A stretch of DNA of 64,000 bases from G965276675 sp965276675 (GTDB taxonomy: Bacteria; Acidobacteriota; Terriglobia; Terriglobales; Acidobacteriaceae). This document shows, one piece after another, positions 28,531 to 37,820 of the stretch. The notes beneath the pieces were generated by a model. The model was given only the letters and a program-made list of their open reading frames with translations. It made no database searches and was not told the DNA's origin. Position numbers and translations under genes: made by a program. The stretch spans positions 2,480,001 to 2,544,000 of the forward strand of contig OZ255624.1 in assembly GCA_965276675.1 (NCBI GenBank), in the 5' to 3' direction. The stretch's first letter is position 1; each line of letters starts with the position of its first letter.

Positions 28531-28895
28531 GGCCGCATGAGGTGGTGGTCTCAGGGCTGTTGTGCCTGCTGGTGCTGTGCTGCTGGATTGGCGTCGCCGG
28601 GATGTGGCGGATGCGGGAGCCGATCCAGGCGCTGCACTACACGGCGATGCCGGCGGGGTTGGGAATGATGGCGTTGACGGCGGCGGTCTTCGTCGAGACC
28701 GGATTTTCGGTGACCAGCGGGAAGTGCGTGATGATCCTGCTGCTGCTGTTTGCGGCGAATGGGGTGGTGGCCCATGCGACGTCTCGGGCCTTTCGCGCGC
28801 GTGAGCTGGGTCATTGGGAGCCGATGCCAGGGGATGATGTGGAGTGCCTGGACGGGGATGTGCCGGGTTCGTCCGAGAAGGGACACCGCTCATGA
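28527..28895 (+). CDS. mrpG: Cation/proton antiporter subunit G (MrpG/MbhC type)
   Basis: This is a 122-residue membrane subunit with three membrane segments. It has the family block ALHYTAMPAGLGMMALTAAVFVE and the usual HATSRAFRAR after the third helix. The acidic C-terminus (PGDDVECLDGD) is longer than common. The start is an ATGA overlap with F; its stop overlaps the ATGATG of the next gene. Confidence 0.85.
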   Translation: MRPHEVVVSGLLCLLVLCCWIGVAGMWRMREPIQALHYTAMPAGLGMMALTAAVFVETGFSVTSGKCVMILLLLFAANGVVAHATSRAFRARELGHWEPMPGDDVECLDGDVPGSSEKGHRS

Positions 28896-29158
28896 TGATT
28901 CTCGGGGTGGGAATCCTGTTGCTGATCGCGGTGTCGGGTTTCTGTGTGGTGCGCACGCAGGATCCTACCAAGCAGGTGCTAGCGCTGGCGTTTTATGGCG
29001 TGCTGTTTGCGCTGATGTTCTTTATCTTTCAGGCGCCCGATGTGGCGATCTCGCAGATTACCGTGGGTGCGATTGCGCTGCCGCTGATTATTATGTTGGC
29101 GCTCTCGCGCATGCGTGCCCGGGATGCTCTGCGGGCTGACGATGAGGACCCCGAGTGA
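28892..29158 (+). CDS. MbhD-like antiporter subunit (DUF4040; MrpA C-terminal equivalent)
   Basis: This is an 88-residue membrane protein matching the DUF4040/MbhD segment that in standard Mrp systems lies inside the C-terminal part of MrpA. The diagnostic block is FIFQAPDVAISQITVGAIALPLIIMLAL. It is a separate gene here, as in membrane-bound hydrogenases. It overlaps G at the start and the B-type gene at its end. Confidence 0.82.
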   Translation: MMILGVGILLLIAVSGFCVVRTQDPTKQVLALAFYGVLFALMFFIFQAPDVAISQITVGAIALPLIIMLALSRMRARDALRADDEDPE

Positions 29159-29907
29159 GCGCGCGCGGGCGTTTGATTCTGTTTCTGTTTGGCGCAGTCG
29201 GGCTGGGCGCGATGTACCTGCAGTCGGTGCGAAACCTGCCGCCGTGGGGTGAGTACCGCGGACCATACGGCGATGTGATTAGCAGCCTAAGCGTGTATGA
29301 GCGGCACGCCACGGATGTGGTGAACGCGATCGACTACGACTACCGCGGCTTTGACACGCTGGGTGAGGAGTTCATCCTGTTCAGCTCGGTGGTCGGGGTG
29401 ATGATGCTGCTGCGTCCCGACAAGAACAAAAAGAAGGAGCCAACGCCCACCAGCTTTCACGATCGCGCCACGATGAGCGAGACGGTCCGTATCTGCGCGA
29501 CGCTGACGGCGGGGCTCACCGCTCTGTTTGGCATCTACATCGCGACGCATGGGCAGCTTACACCGGGTGGTGGCTTTCAGGGTGGCGTAGTGATTGCGGG
29601 CGCAGTAATCCTGATCTACATCGCACAGAACAACGAAGTCTTTCAGCAGATCGCCTCGCATCCGCTGCTGGAAGTCTTCGAGGCGCTGGGGGCGGCGGGG
29701 TACGGCATCGTCGGGGTGATTCCGCTGATTATCGGCGTGCCGCTGTTGACGAATATCCTTCCGCTAGGCACGACGGGGAATCTGTTTTCGGCCGGGACAA
29801 TCTCGCTGATCAGCGACTGCGTGGGGGTGGAGGTGGCGGCGGCGTTCATGTTGCTGAGCTATGAGTACCTGCGCGAGATTGTGGCGCACTCCAAAGGAGA
29901 TGAGTAG
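29155..29907 (+). CDS. mrpB: MbhE-MrpB fusion antiporter subunit
   Basis: The protein has 250 residues. The N-terminal part (about 1-95) has the MbhE-like pattern with NAIDYDYRGFDTLGEEFILF, equivalent to the very end of MrpA. After a Lys-rich loop (KNKKKEPTPT) comes an MrpB/MbhF domain (about 110-245) with HGQLTPGGGFQGGVVIAGA. The start is a GTG overlapping the preceding stop. The fusion corresponds to two separate genes in hydrogenase operons. Confidence 0.85.
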   Translation: MSARGRLILFLFGAVGLGAMYLQSVRNLPPWGEYRGPYGDVISSLSVYERHATDVVNAIDYDYRGFDTLGEEFILFSSVVGVMMLLRPDKNKKKEPTPTSFHDRATMSETVRICATLTAGLTALFGIYIATHGQLTPGGGFQGGVVIAGAVILIYIAQNNEVFQQIASHPLLEVFEALGAAGYGIVGVIPLIIGVPLLTNILPLGTTGNLFSAGTISLISDCVGVEVAAAFMLLSYEYLREIVAHSKGDE

Positions 29908-30255
29908 ATGCTGTCGATGCTTCCGTACGTGGTCGCCGCGTGGCTGTTTCTGTGTGGGCTGTATGGGATTGTGACCAGCCGACACCTGGTGCACATGGTG
30001 GTGTGCCTGGCGGTGCTGCAGACTTCTACGTATGTGCTGCTGCTGGCGATTGGCTTCCGCAAGGGAGGGTATGCGCCGGTCTTTGCGGATATCTCGCCGG
30101 GCCACATCACGGTGGATCCGATCGTGCAGGCGCTGATGCTCACCGATGTTGTTGTAGAAGCGACGGTGGTGGCGCTGCTGCTCGCGATGGTGGTGAAGGC
30201 CTATGAGAAGGCGGGGACGGTCAGCCCAGACGACCTTCGCATGATGCGGGGCTAA
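29908..30255 (+). CDS. mrpC: Cation/proton antiporter subunit C (MrpC/MbhG, NuoK-like)
   Basis: This is a 115-residue membrane subunit of three helices, homologous to NuoK of complex I. The blocks LYGIVTSRHLVHMVVCLAVLQ and DPIVQALMLTDVVVEATVVALLLAM are typical. The ATG follows the previous stop directly. It sits in the membrane arm between the B and D subunits. Confidence 0.88.
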   Translation: MLSMLPYVVAAWLFLCGLYGIVTSRHLVHMVVCLAVLQTSTYVLLLAIGFRKGGYAPVFADISPGHITVDPIVQALMLTDVVVEATVVALLLAMVVKAYEKAGTVSPDDLRMMRG

Positions 30256-30259
30256 CCGG

Positions 30260-32053
30260 GTGGCACTCGTCCCGTTATTGGTGGCTTTGCCGCTGATCAT
30301 AGCGGCCTTCTTGGCGGGGGCGCGCAATCTTCTATCGCGCGCGGCTGTGGATGTGATCGCCATTGTTGCCGCGGCGGCCAATCTCGTCATGTCGCTAGTT
30401 GTATTGCATCGCGCATGTCAGACGACGATCGTGTATTGGTTCGGGAATTGGTACCCACGGGGCCGGTTCGCCATCGGCATCGGTTTTGTGGTCGATCCAG
30501 CAGGCGCGGGGATGGCCACGCTGGCGGCATTGCTGGTGCTGCTGGCGATGATCTTCTCCTGGAAATTCATCGAGAGCGGCGAGCATCATTTTCATCCGCT
30601 GATGCTGGTCTTCCTGGCCGCGATGAGCGGCTTCGCGATGACCGGCGACATCTTCAATCTGTTTGTCTTCTTTGAGCTGATGAGCACTGCGGCGTTTGCG
30701 CTCTGCGGGCTCAAGACGGCAGAGCCGGCGCCGCTGGCCGGAGCTTTCAATTTCGCGGTGACCAATACCATCGCGGCGTTCATGGTGCTCAACGGAATTG
30801 CGATGCTCTATGCCACGACCGGGTCGCTGAACCTGGCGCAGATTGGCGTGGCAATTGGCGGCAGGCATGACCGGCTGGTGCTGGGCGCGTTTGTCTTTAT
30901 CGCTTCGGGGTTTCTGGTCAAGACGGCCGCGGTGCCGTTTCATTTCTGGCTGCCGGATGCGCATGCCGTCTCGCCGACGCCGGTGTGCGTGATCTTTTCA
31001 GGGTTGATGGTCGAGCTTGGCCTCTTTGGACTGCTGCGCGTGTACGCCACGGTCTTTGAAGGGAGCTTCGCATCGAGTTCGCCGCGCTTCCATGCCGTCT
31101 TTGCCGGGCTGGGCGCACTTACGGCGATTTGGGGCGGGGTGATGTGCTTTGCCCAGCACCATCTGAAGCGGCTGTTGGCGTTTTCGACCATCAGTCACAT
31201 GGGCCTGATGCTGATTGGCTTTGCGGGCGGAACGCAGCAGTCCATCGCCGGGCTTTTTATCTACATCCTGTCGCACGCGCTGGTGAAGGGGAGCCTCTTT
31301 TTCACCGCAGGCATTCTGCTGCACCGGCTGCGGACGGTGAGCGAGCCGGCGCTCTTTGGGCGGGGCAGACGGTTGCACTGGACGGCTCTGCTCTGGTTCG
31401 TGGGTGCGGTGGGGCTGGCCGGCGCGCCGCCGTTTGGGACAATGCTGGGTGATACGCTGATCGCCGCGCGCACACCATGGTCCAGCTGGATTTTCATCGC
31501 GGCCAGCGCCTTGACGGCTGGGGCCGTGCTTCGCGTGGGCATGCGCGTCTTCTTGAAGTGGGGCGATTGCGGTCCGGTGGATGAGCCTGCCAAATTGGAC
31601 GAACTGCCGGAGACGGATGAGGAACACGGGCGCATTCAGCCAACCTTGTTTCTTCCGCCAGCTTTTGCGCTGACGGCTGCTACGTGCATCCCGTTTGTGC
31701 CGGGCCTACGAGCTATGAGCGTCAATGCGGCTGCGCGACTGCTGGACCAGGCAGCCTATGCGCAGACTGTCTTCCGGACCGGGTCGGATGCCGTTGCGGT
31801 TCACGCGGGGTTGGGGATGCCGCTCCGCGAATCTATCGCGCATGGACTCGTAGCTCTGCTCATTGCGGCGGTACTGGCGGCCGGAGCGGTCTTTCACCGC
31901 AGGATACCGCGCCGGTTGCGTCTGCTGTCGCATATGGAGGGGCCGATGCGGCCGATGCGCGCACTGCAAAGTGGCCACCCAGGCGACTATGTTGCGTGGC
32001 TGACGGTGGGCACGGCTGCGCTGGGCGGTCTTCTCTTTTTGGTCGTTCGTTAA
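30260..32053 (+). CDS. mrpD: Cation/proton antiporter subunit D (MrpD/MbhH, NuoM/N-like)
   Basis: This is the main proton-channel subunit, of 597 residues with about 14 helices and a GTG start. The proton-path residues expected in the family are present: a glutamate in VFFELMSTAAFALCG, a lysine in GFLVKTAAVPFHFWLPDAH, and further charged residues near FILSHALVKGSLFF-like text (actually FIYILSHALVKGSLFF). A hydrophilic loop (DELPETDEEHGRI) and a C-terminal pair of helices finish it. It is the only large antiporter-like subunit in the operon. A terminator follows. Confidence 0.92.
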   Translation: MALVPLLVALPLIIAAFLAGARNLLSRAAVDVIAIVAAAANLVMSLVVLHRACQTTIVYWFGNWYPRGRFAIGIGFVVDPAGAGMATLAALLVLLAMIFSWKFIESGEHHFHPLMLVFLAAMSGFAMTGDIFNLFVFFELMSTAAFALCGLKTAEPAPLAGAFNFAVTNTIAAFMVLNGIAMLYATTGSLNLAQIGVAIGGRHDRLVLGAFVFIASGFLVKTAAVPFHFWLPDAHAVSPTPVCVIFSGLMVELGLFGLLRVYATVFEGSFASSSPRFHAVFAGLGALTAIWGGVMCFAQHHLKRLLAFSTISHMGLMLIGFAGGTQQSIAGLFIYILSHALVKGSLFFTAGILLHRLRTVSEPALFGRGRRLHWTALLWFVGAVGLAGAPPFGTMLGDTLIAARTPWSSWIFIAASALTAGAVLRVGMRVFLKWGDCGPVDEPAKLDELPETDEEHGRIQPTLFLPPAFALTAATCIPFVPGLRAMSVNAAARLLDQAAYAQTVFRTGSDAVAVHAGLGMPLRESIAHGLVALLIAAVLAAGAVFHRRIPRRLRLLSHMEGPMRPMRALQSGHPGDYVAWLTVGTAALGGLLFLVVR

Positions 32054-32116
32054 GAAGGTTCGCGTTCACTGGGCTGCTCAAGAGGCGGCTACACGGCATT
32101 TTTCCTCAGGGCAAAC

Positions 32117-32150
32117 AAGGAGGGACGCTCATCATCCGCCCCTCCTTTTT
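32117..32150 (+). terminator. Terminator of the antiporter operon
   Basis: AAGGAGGGACG and CGCCCCTCCTT form a GC-rich stem with one bulge around CTCATCATC, followed by a T-run, 64 bases after the stop of the D subunit. Confidence 0.75.
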
Positions 32151-32159
32151 CGCTATCTC

Positions 32160-32648
32160 CTACTTCGTGCACGGCTTGTTGTGGTCCGCGTGCGCTCCCA
32201 TCCCCTTCGCGTCTGCCTCTGACATGTACTTTCCGTCCTTCGTCTTGCCGTAGAAGTCAGTACCCGGGCAGTGATACACCTTACTCGACGTGTTCACCCA
32301 CACCATCCCCGGTCCACCGCCAGGAGCCTGTGGCCGCGATGCCGCCTCTGCCGCCGGGCTCTTCCGTCCACCAGACGTTGCCGGCGCCTTTGCCGGAGCT
32401 GCCGTCGGGGCCGGAGCTGCCGCGGGCGGTGGAGGCGCGGCCTTTGTCGCCGCAGCTGCCGGTGCTGCCGTTGCCGCAAGCCACGTTTGCACCCCCTTGT
32501 GTCCGCGGCAGGCGCCTTCTTTCTTTGCCGCGTTCGTATACGTGCCGTCCTTGCACTGCCCCGTAGAACCCGCCGGAGCCTGTGCCATCGAAACCTGCGA
32601 AGCCAACGCTGCTGCAGCAACCGCAATCAGCCACACTCTCGTCTTCAT
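32160..32648 (-). CDS. Exported DUF3761-like protein
   Basis: The ATG at 32648 gives a 162-residue precursor with a signal peptide (MKTRVWLIAVAAAALASQVSMAQA). The mature N-terminus has the DUF3761 pattern CKDGTYTNAAKKEGACRGHKGVQTWL. A Pro/Ala linker of about 60 residues follows, then a small C-terminal cysteine domain (VYHCPGTDFYGKTKDGKYMSEADA ... NKPC). The periplasmic role is unknown. It converges with the antiporter operon. Confidence 0.8.
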   Translation of the reverse strand: MKTRVWLIAVAAAALASQVSMAQAPAGSTGQCKDGTYTNAAKKEGACRGHKGVQTWLAATAAPAAAATKAAPPPPAAAPAPTAAPAKAPATSGGRKSPAAEAASRPQAPGGGPGMVWVNTSSKVYHCPGTDFYGKTKDGKYMSEADAKGMGAHADHNKPCTK

Positions 32649-32915
32649 ACAATCTCCATCCATCTAGAAATGGAATGCCAACAGCGCGAAAGTTTACCTG
32701 CATATGCGCGATATGTCCTCTGATTTGAAGTCACCTTTTTCTGGTTACTACAATTGGTTTCATAGACTGAAGTAGCCTGTGCAGTGTCCGATGAGCCTGC
32801 CATCGAAGTGGGTCTTCATGCGCTCTCCACAACGAGAGCGGTTTTCCTGTGGGGGGTACACCGGAGCCACGAAACGACGCGAGGTATGTCCGTCTAAGCA
32901 GGCTTTCAGAGACCC

Positions 32916-34193
32916 TTAATTCCTGCGTTGCAGCGGATCTGTCGTGTCCACCGGCTGTTGTTTGAATCGTAGCTGGGCGCGGTTCCAATGCTCGTAGGTG
33001 AGCCAGCGCTGCCAGCGCGGCCTATCTTCCGTACACTGGCGTACCAGCTTCGGCTCCTCCCAGGGGACGTCGTGGTATGCCGACTGGAGGTATGGGCTCT
33101 TGGGGTCCGTGAACCACTCACCGGGAAAGAGCGCGATCGTGTCCTTTTCGGTGACCTTCGGACGGGTAGCGATTGGCGACTCCGTCAAAGCGGAATAAGC
33201 AGCCGCGGCGAGGTCGTGGCCTTCGCCGAGCGCCAGATGGGCCGTCTGAGTCGCCCGCGCATTCAGCTCAATCAGATATGCCGTGCCGGTTTGCTCCTCG
33301 ATCATGAAGTCGAGCCCATAGAAGCCGGAGAGGTTGAGCGCCCGCGCCATCTTCACGGCGGCCAGGACCATGCCGGGATTGTCGGTCAGGCGCACAACTG
33401 TGGAGGGACCGGTCGCGTTGAGTGTTCGCACGACATCGACGGCGGTGTTCCCCAGAACGTCGCCCTTCCAGCAGAAAACGGCGCTGGTTGCCTCGCGCCC
33501 TGCTATATGCCGCTGCACGCTTACGGTTGGCCGTCGTCGAAGGATCGCCGGCAGAACCAGGGTGGGGTCGCGGTCGATAACGCTGCGCTTGGTCACCCGA
33601 AGCCAGGGCGGAGGGGCGCACAACAGTTTGTAAGCGCGGTCCGCCTCTTCGAACGAGGTGACCATCTTGACGCCGGTGCCACCTGAGGTGCCATCCGCCT
33701 TCACAAAGGCGGGAAAACCATATTCCGCGAGCCACTTCCTGAGTTCGACGGGCGAAGCAACGATCGCGGTGTTCGGGACCGGGATCGATTCCTGCTCGGC
33801 CAAGGACATAAATGCGCAGCGAGAGGCTGTGGCGTAGAAACTCTCTTCCGGTCCCAGCGACTTGACGATCAGAGAGTGCAACTTCTTTGAGCTCGTGACC
33901 CTGTACAAAGCATGCAGGTGCGCGGTGGCCCGATCATCGCAGGGAAGCAGGAGGTCAGGCTGCGAGTCCTGAATGGCCTGGGCGAGCGAGCGGACGGGAG
34001 AGAGTGCCTGGTAAGGCCAGTGGCGACCGGGCACGCGCGTGACCAAAATGGGATGGCCGAAGGGAGTGACCGAATCTATCTCGCAGCCCACGGCGGCCAG
34101 AGCCATGCCGAGGCGCGCGGCCAATGGCCAGCGGCAGGTCGATATCAGCATTACCTTCGGTCGGGCGGACTGTGTTTCTGCACTCATTGACAA
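32916..34193 (-). CDS. ATP-grasp ligase-like protein
   Basis: The protein has 425 residues. An N-terminal Rossmann-like pre-ATP-grasp part has VMLISTCRWPLAARLGMAL and LLPCDDRATAHLHAL. The ATP-grasp domain (about 130-330) has FPAFVKADGTSGGTGVKMV (glycine loop), VQRHIAGREATSAVFCW, and a metal site in IELNARATQTAHLALGEG. ATP-grasp enzymes make amide or thioester bonds by activating a carboxylate as acyl-phosphate. The acceptor here is unknown. It opens the accessory biosynthetic region and is divergent from a flavoprotein gene 297 bases away. Confidence 0.82.
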   Translation of the reverse strand: MSMSAETQSARPKVMLISTCRWPLAARLGMALAAVGCEIDSVTPFGHPILVTRVPGRHWPYQALSPVRSLAQAIQDSQPDLLLPCDDRATAHLHALYRVTSSKKLHSLIVKSLGPEESFYATASRCAFMSLAEQESIPVPNTAIVASPVELRKWLAEYGFPAFVKADGTSGGTGVKMVTSFEEADRAYKLLCAPPPWLRVTKRSVIDRDPTLVLPAILRRRPTVSVQRHIAGREATSAVFCWKGDVLGNTAVDVVRTLNATGPSTVVRLTDNPGMVLAAVKMARALNLSGFYGLDFMIEEQTGTAYLIELNARATQTAHLALGEGHDLAAAAYSALTESPIATRPKVTEKDTIALFPGEWFTDPKSPYLQSAYHDVPWEEPKLVRQCTEDRPRWQRWLTYEHWNRAQLRFKQQPVDTTDPLQRRN

Positions 34194-34490
34194 GGGACTT
34201 CTGTGGAATTGTAGCTGGAGTTTCCGAAACGGTACCAGCCTACATTCGTGTCACAGCGGGTTAACTATCTTCGCTGATCCATTCTCATCAATACTGGTCA
34301 CGAAGGGCACTCAATACGATGAAGACGTGTGCCCATAGTAATCGGAGCAGGTGCCTATCGAGACTTAGCACATCTCTGTGTGTCCGCTGTGTCGTGGGAT
34401 AATCGTCATACAGTTGTGTAGCGGTTGATCACATTTTTTTCTTTTCCGCAAGCGCGACTGAAGAATTCAGCAAAGGATATTAGGAGACGT

Positions 34491-35726
34491 ATGCGTTCTA
34501 CCGAGATTGCAGTGATTGGTGCAGGGCCCTATGGTTTGTCTGTGGCCGCGCATTTGGCGGGTGCTGGCGTACCCTTCCGCATCGTTGGACGCGTGATGGA
34601 AACGTGGCGGGACCAAATGCCAGTGGGGATGCTATTGAAGTCCGACGGTTTTGCGTCCAACCTCTCCGATCCGAAGGCTTCGTTTGAGCTTCATCACTTC
34701 TGCAGTGAACAGTCCATTCCCTACGATCACACCCGCGTTCCCGTGAGTCTTGAGACCTTTGCCCGCTATGGCGTCGAGTTTCAGCAGCGGCTTCTTCCAG
34801 GTCTGGAAGAAGAGAAACTAGCGTCGCTGGAACGGCGTTCAGAAGGGTTTCTCCTCCGGCTGGAGAGTGGGGAAGAGTTTGCCGCGCGCAAGGTCGTGCT
34901 TGCGACGGGGATATGCTATTACGCGCATGTGCCCTCCGTTCTGGCCAGCCTGCCCGCGAAGGTACTTTCGCACAGCTCAGGAGTCTGCGATCCGGGTGCA
35001 TACTGCGGCAAGTCGGTTGCCATCGTCGGCAGCGGGGCATCCGCGCTCGATTTGGCCGCTCTGCTGCATGAGGCGGGAGCCAAGGTGCAGGTGCTGGCCC
35101 GCCGCGGTGAGGTGAAGTTCCATAACCCGCCGGGCGACAAACCCCGGCCGTTCCTGCAACGGCTCCGGGCCCCTGGCTCGGGTATCGGCCCCGGCTGGAA
35201 GTCGCGGCTGCTGACAGAGTTTCCCGGCTTGTTCCGGCTGCTTCCGCTGGCGCATCGACTGAGGGTAGTGAAGCGGTATCTAGGTCCATCGGCTGGATGG
35301 CCGATGCGGGAGAGAGTCGTCGGAAAGGTGACCATCCTCACCGGGGTGACACCGCGGTCCGCAGAGCTTCGCGACGGCAAGGCGCACCTGGCACTCTCGG
35401 GAGCGGACGGCACGTCTACGGAGATCACGGTAGACCACGTGATTGCCGCAACAGGTTATCAAGTCGACCTCCGGCGGTTGCCCTTCCTGAACGAGGCGCT
35501 TCGCCAACAGATCGCTTCGGCCGAGCATACGCCGCTGCTCTCGGCAGCCTTTGAGTCCTCCGTTCCCGGCCTGTTTTTTGTAGGCATCTCGGCTGCCTCG
35601 ACCTTTGGTCCCGTGATGCGGTTCGCCTTTGGAGCCGAGTATGCGGCGACGAAGGTCAGTCGACACCTTGCCCGCAGTGTCAGGCGGCAACCCCGTGTCG
35701 AATCAGCACCTGTCCCGGTAACATAA
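34491..35726 (+). CDS. FAD/NAD(P)-dependent oxidoreductase (monooxygenase-like)
   Basis: The protein has 411 residues from the ATG at 34491 with TAGGAGA upstream. It has an FAD-binding AVIGAGPYGLSVAAHLAG at the N-terminus and an NAD(P)-binding IVGSGASALDLAALLHEAGA near 180. The ATG motif VIAATGYQVDLRRLPFL near 320 links the two nucleotides. The layout matches flavin-containing and N-hydroxylating monooxygenases and related oxidoreductases. The substrate is unknown. A cupin-type oxygenase gene follows 98 bases later on the same strand. Confidence 0.82.
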   Translation: MRSTEIAVIGAGPYGLSVAAHLAGAGVPFRIVGRVMETWRDQMPVGMLLKSDGFASNLSDPKASFELHHFCSEQSIPYDHTRVPVSLETFARYGVEFQQRLLPGLEEEKLASLERRSEGFLLRLESGEEFAARKVVLATGICYYAHVPSVLASLPAKVLSHSSGVCDPGAYCGKSVAIVGSGASALDLAALLHEAGAKVQVLARRGEVKFHNPPGDKPRPFLQRLRAPGSGIGPGWKSRLLTEFPGLFRLLPLAHRLRVVKRYLGPSAGWPMRERVVGKVTILTGVTPRSAELRDGKAHLALSGADGTSTEITVDHVIAATGYQVDLRRLPFLNEALRQQIASAEHTPLLSAAFESSVPGLFFVGISAASTFGPVMRFAFGAEYAATKVSRHLARSVRRQPRVESAPVPVT

Positions 35727-35824
35727 ATCACGGGAAAGTGTAACTAAAGGTGAACGAAAGACATTGCATTTCCAGAGGGGTGAGCGCATCTTACATCTGA
35801 TGCTTCTCCCCTTTGGAGGTGAGA

Positions 35825-36766
35825 GTGCAAACTCACAGCATCTTTGCAGCAGCTCCTAGAGTTCCATCGCTCGTTCTCACGCCTGAGTCCGCGCAAGCAG
35901 CGGAGAGTGGGAGTGAAACTCGGAACGCATTTGCGGCCAGCTTCGACCGCGCGCCGTTTTCGTTTGGGCATACCTTGCATCTTTCCGATAAATTCACTCT
36001 GCCTGCGCTCGATGCGCTGGCGATCCGCCGGGCTAACACCCAAAACTGGTTTTATCTCGAGGGCGGAGCGACCGAGGCGGGAGCTAAATGGAAGCCGGGC
36101 AGCACGGAGCTGCCGGTGCGGCAGGCGCTGGAACGGCTCGAAGACGACCACCTTTGGATCGTGCTAAAGCGCTTACAGGAAGATCCGGAATATGCGGAGG
36201 TGCTTCGTCAGTGTACTGAGGAGCTTTCAGCGCTGGTCGGCTTCCCGATGCTCGATCTGTACCGCGACCCGGTCATGACTGTGCTCATCACCTCGCCGGG
36301 CCGGATTACCCCATGCCATTGCGATGGTGACGCAAACCTGCTGATGCAGTTGAGCGGTAGCAAGACCGTGTTCATTGCAAATGGAGACGATCGGGAGCTA
36401 CTGAGCGACGAGGCCCTTGACCGCTTTTGGAGTGGCGATACCCAGCCTATCCAGTTCACTCCGCTGATGCAGGAACGTGCTTGGAGGTTCGTGCTTGAGC
36501 CAGGCCGGGGAGTGAGCAATCCGGTCATCTTTCCGCACTGGGTGGAAAACGGGAGAGAGATTTCGATCTCCGTGAGCGTCAACTACAAGCGCAGAGAAGA
36601 CCACACCTCCGATGTCCACAAGGTGAACTGGAAGCTGCGCAGATTGGGGCTCGTGCCTGCGGCCCCCGGTCGCTCGGTACTGCTCGATGAGACAAAAAGC
36701 GCGCTGTACAGGACAGCCCAGAGGTTCAAACGCCGGATCGATACGTGGCGGCATCCGTTTGCTTAA
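35825..36766 (+). CDS. Cupin-like (JmjC-type) putative Fe(II)/2OG oxygenase, copy 1
   Basis: The GTG at 35825 is chosen because GGAGGTGA lies at 35815-35822; the in-frame TTG at 35813 would overlap this site. The protein has 313 residues. The iron-binding triad is visible as HCD in ITPCHCDGDANLLMQLSG and His in PVIFPHWVENG. It resembles cupin_8/JmjC proteins such as the asparaginyl hydroxylase FIH. A second, clearly related protein is encoded on the other strand 13 bases downstream. Hydroxylation of a peptide or small molecule is inference. Confidence 0.78.
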   Translation: MQTHSIFAAAPRVPSLVLTPESAQAAESGSETRNAFAASFDRAPFSFGHTLHLSDKFTLPALDALAIRRANTQNWFYLEGGATEAGAKWKPGSTELPVRQALERLEDDHLWIVLKRLQEDPEYAEVLRQCTEELSALVGFPMLDLYRDPVMTVLITSPGRITPCHCDGDANLLMQLSGSKTVFIANGDDRELLSDEALDRFWSGDTQPIQFTPLMQERAWRFVLEPGRGVSNPVIFPHWVENGREISISVSVNYKRREDHTSDVHKVNWKLRRLGLVPAAPGRSVLLDETKSALYRTAQRFKRRIDTWRHPFA

Positions 36767-36779
36767 CGGCTAGTCCTGT

Positions 36780-37667
36780 TCAGTGCTTGATGAGCTTTTT
36801 CGCGCGCTGTCCGGCTTCGACCGTGACGCGCTTAGTGTAATCCAGCAGCGCCGAGCGGCCCGGGGGTGTAGGTGTAAGCCCTATCTTGCGCAGGAAATAA
36901 TTGGCCTGGTAGACGTTCTTGCGGCGCCAGTCCTTGTACTGGTAACTGATGCTGAGCGAAATCGAAACATTGTCGCGGTTCTGCAGCCAGTGTGGCGAGT
37001 TTACCGGGATATGCACACCTGTGCCGGGGCGCATAACGCGTACAAAGGCGCGGTCTTGAAACTGCGGTTTGTAGACGCCGGCATTGTTGTCCTTGGACCA
37101 GAAAGTTTCGAGCTCCTGCTCGGGCACCACATCGCGATCGTTGCGATCGAAGACGTTGATGGTCTTCTCGCCACTGACTTGCATCAGGAAGTTGCACTCC
37201 CGGTCGATGTGGTAAGGGGTTTTGCGGTTTGGGGAGGTGACGAAGATGATCGCCTCCTGGCTCTTTTTATCACTGTCGATAGAGTGGCCACTCAGCTTTT
37301 TGACCTCCGCGAGGCAGGCTTTCAGAAGCTCGTTGTATTGGGACAGCCGGTGCATATGACGCATCATGATCCAGCCCTCTGAGGTCTCGATTTCGTCGAA
37401 GACCTGCTCGACCGGAGGCTTTTGTTTTGGCAGGCTGTCCCAGCGCTGATCCACGCGGACGTCTACCGCGTCATAGATGGCGGTGGCCCGGACCGCGGGA
37501 TCATCGAGCAGGCGGCGCAGGGCGGCCAGGTTGAAGAGGGGATGGCTGGCGGTGAAGCTGTGGGTGAACTCAAACGGCTTCTCGTCGAAGCTCTGCTGAA
37601 AGGCAGGGTTGGAGGCTTCAAAGATCGGGCTTGCTGGTGTGAGTTCAGGAGCAGTCACAGTGGCCAT
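36780..37667 (-). CDS. Cupin-like (JmjC-type) putative Fe(II)/2OG oxygenase, copy 2
   Basis: This is a 295-residue paralogue of the preceding gene. Shared blocks include HID in KTPYHIDRECNFLMQVSGEKT, PHWLQN near the C-terminus, and the final Lys/Arg-rich tail after LGLTPTPPGRSALLD-like text (here IGLTPTPPGRSALLD). The active-site spacing is the same as in copy 1. The two genes converge. The pair probably arose by duplication followed by inversion or by separate acquisition. Confidence 0.78.
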   Translation of the reverse strand: MATVTAPELTPASPIFEASNPAFQQSFDEKPFEFTHSFTASHPLFNLAALRRLLDDPAVRATAIYDAVDVRVDQRWDSLPKQKPPVEQVFDEIETSEGWIMMRHMHRLSQYNELLKACLAEVKKLSGHSIDSDKKSQEAIIFVTSPNRKTPYHIDRECNFLMQVSGEKTINVFDRNDRDVVPEQELETFWSKDNNAGVYKPQFQDRAFVRVMRPGTGVHIPVNSPHWLQNRDNVSISLSISYQYKDWRRKNVYQANYFLRKIGLTPTPPGRSALLDYTKRVTVEAGQRAKKLIKH

Positions 37668-37820
37668 GCGGGTTCCTCAGTTCGCTTCCATTGTAGCCAG
37701 CTCGCCCTGCGCCGGCCAGAAGAAGTTGTGGAGTCATCTCCGCGGCAGATTACCGAAGTGAGGCACTGGCAGAGCTTACCATCGGGAAGGAGCGGGTTTC
37801 CCGGTACACTCGACCACAGA

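Noticed and set aside
32731..32988. An 85-codon minus-strand frame downstream of the ATP-grasp gene
   Set aside because: It overlaps the end of the ATP-grasp gene, has no ribosome site and looks like a shadow.
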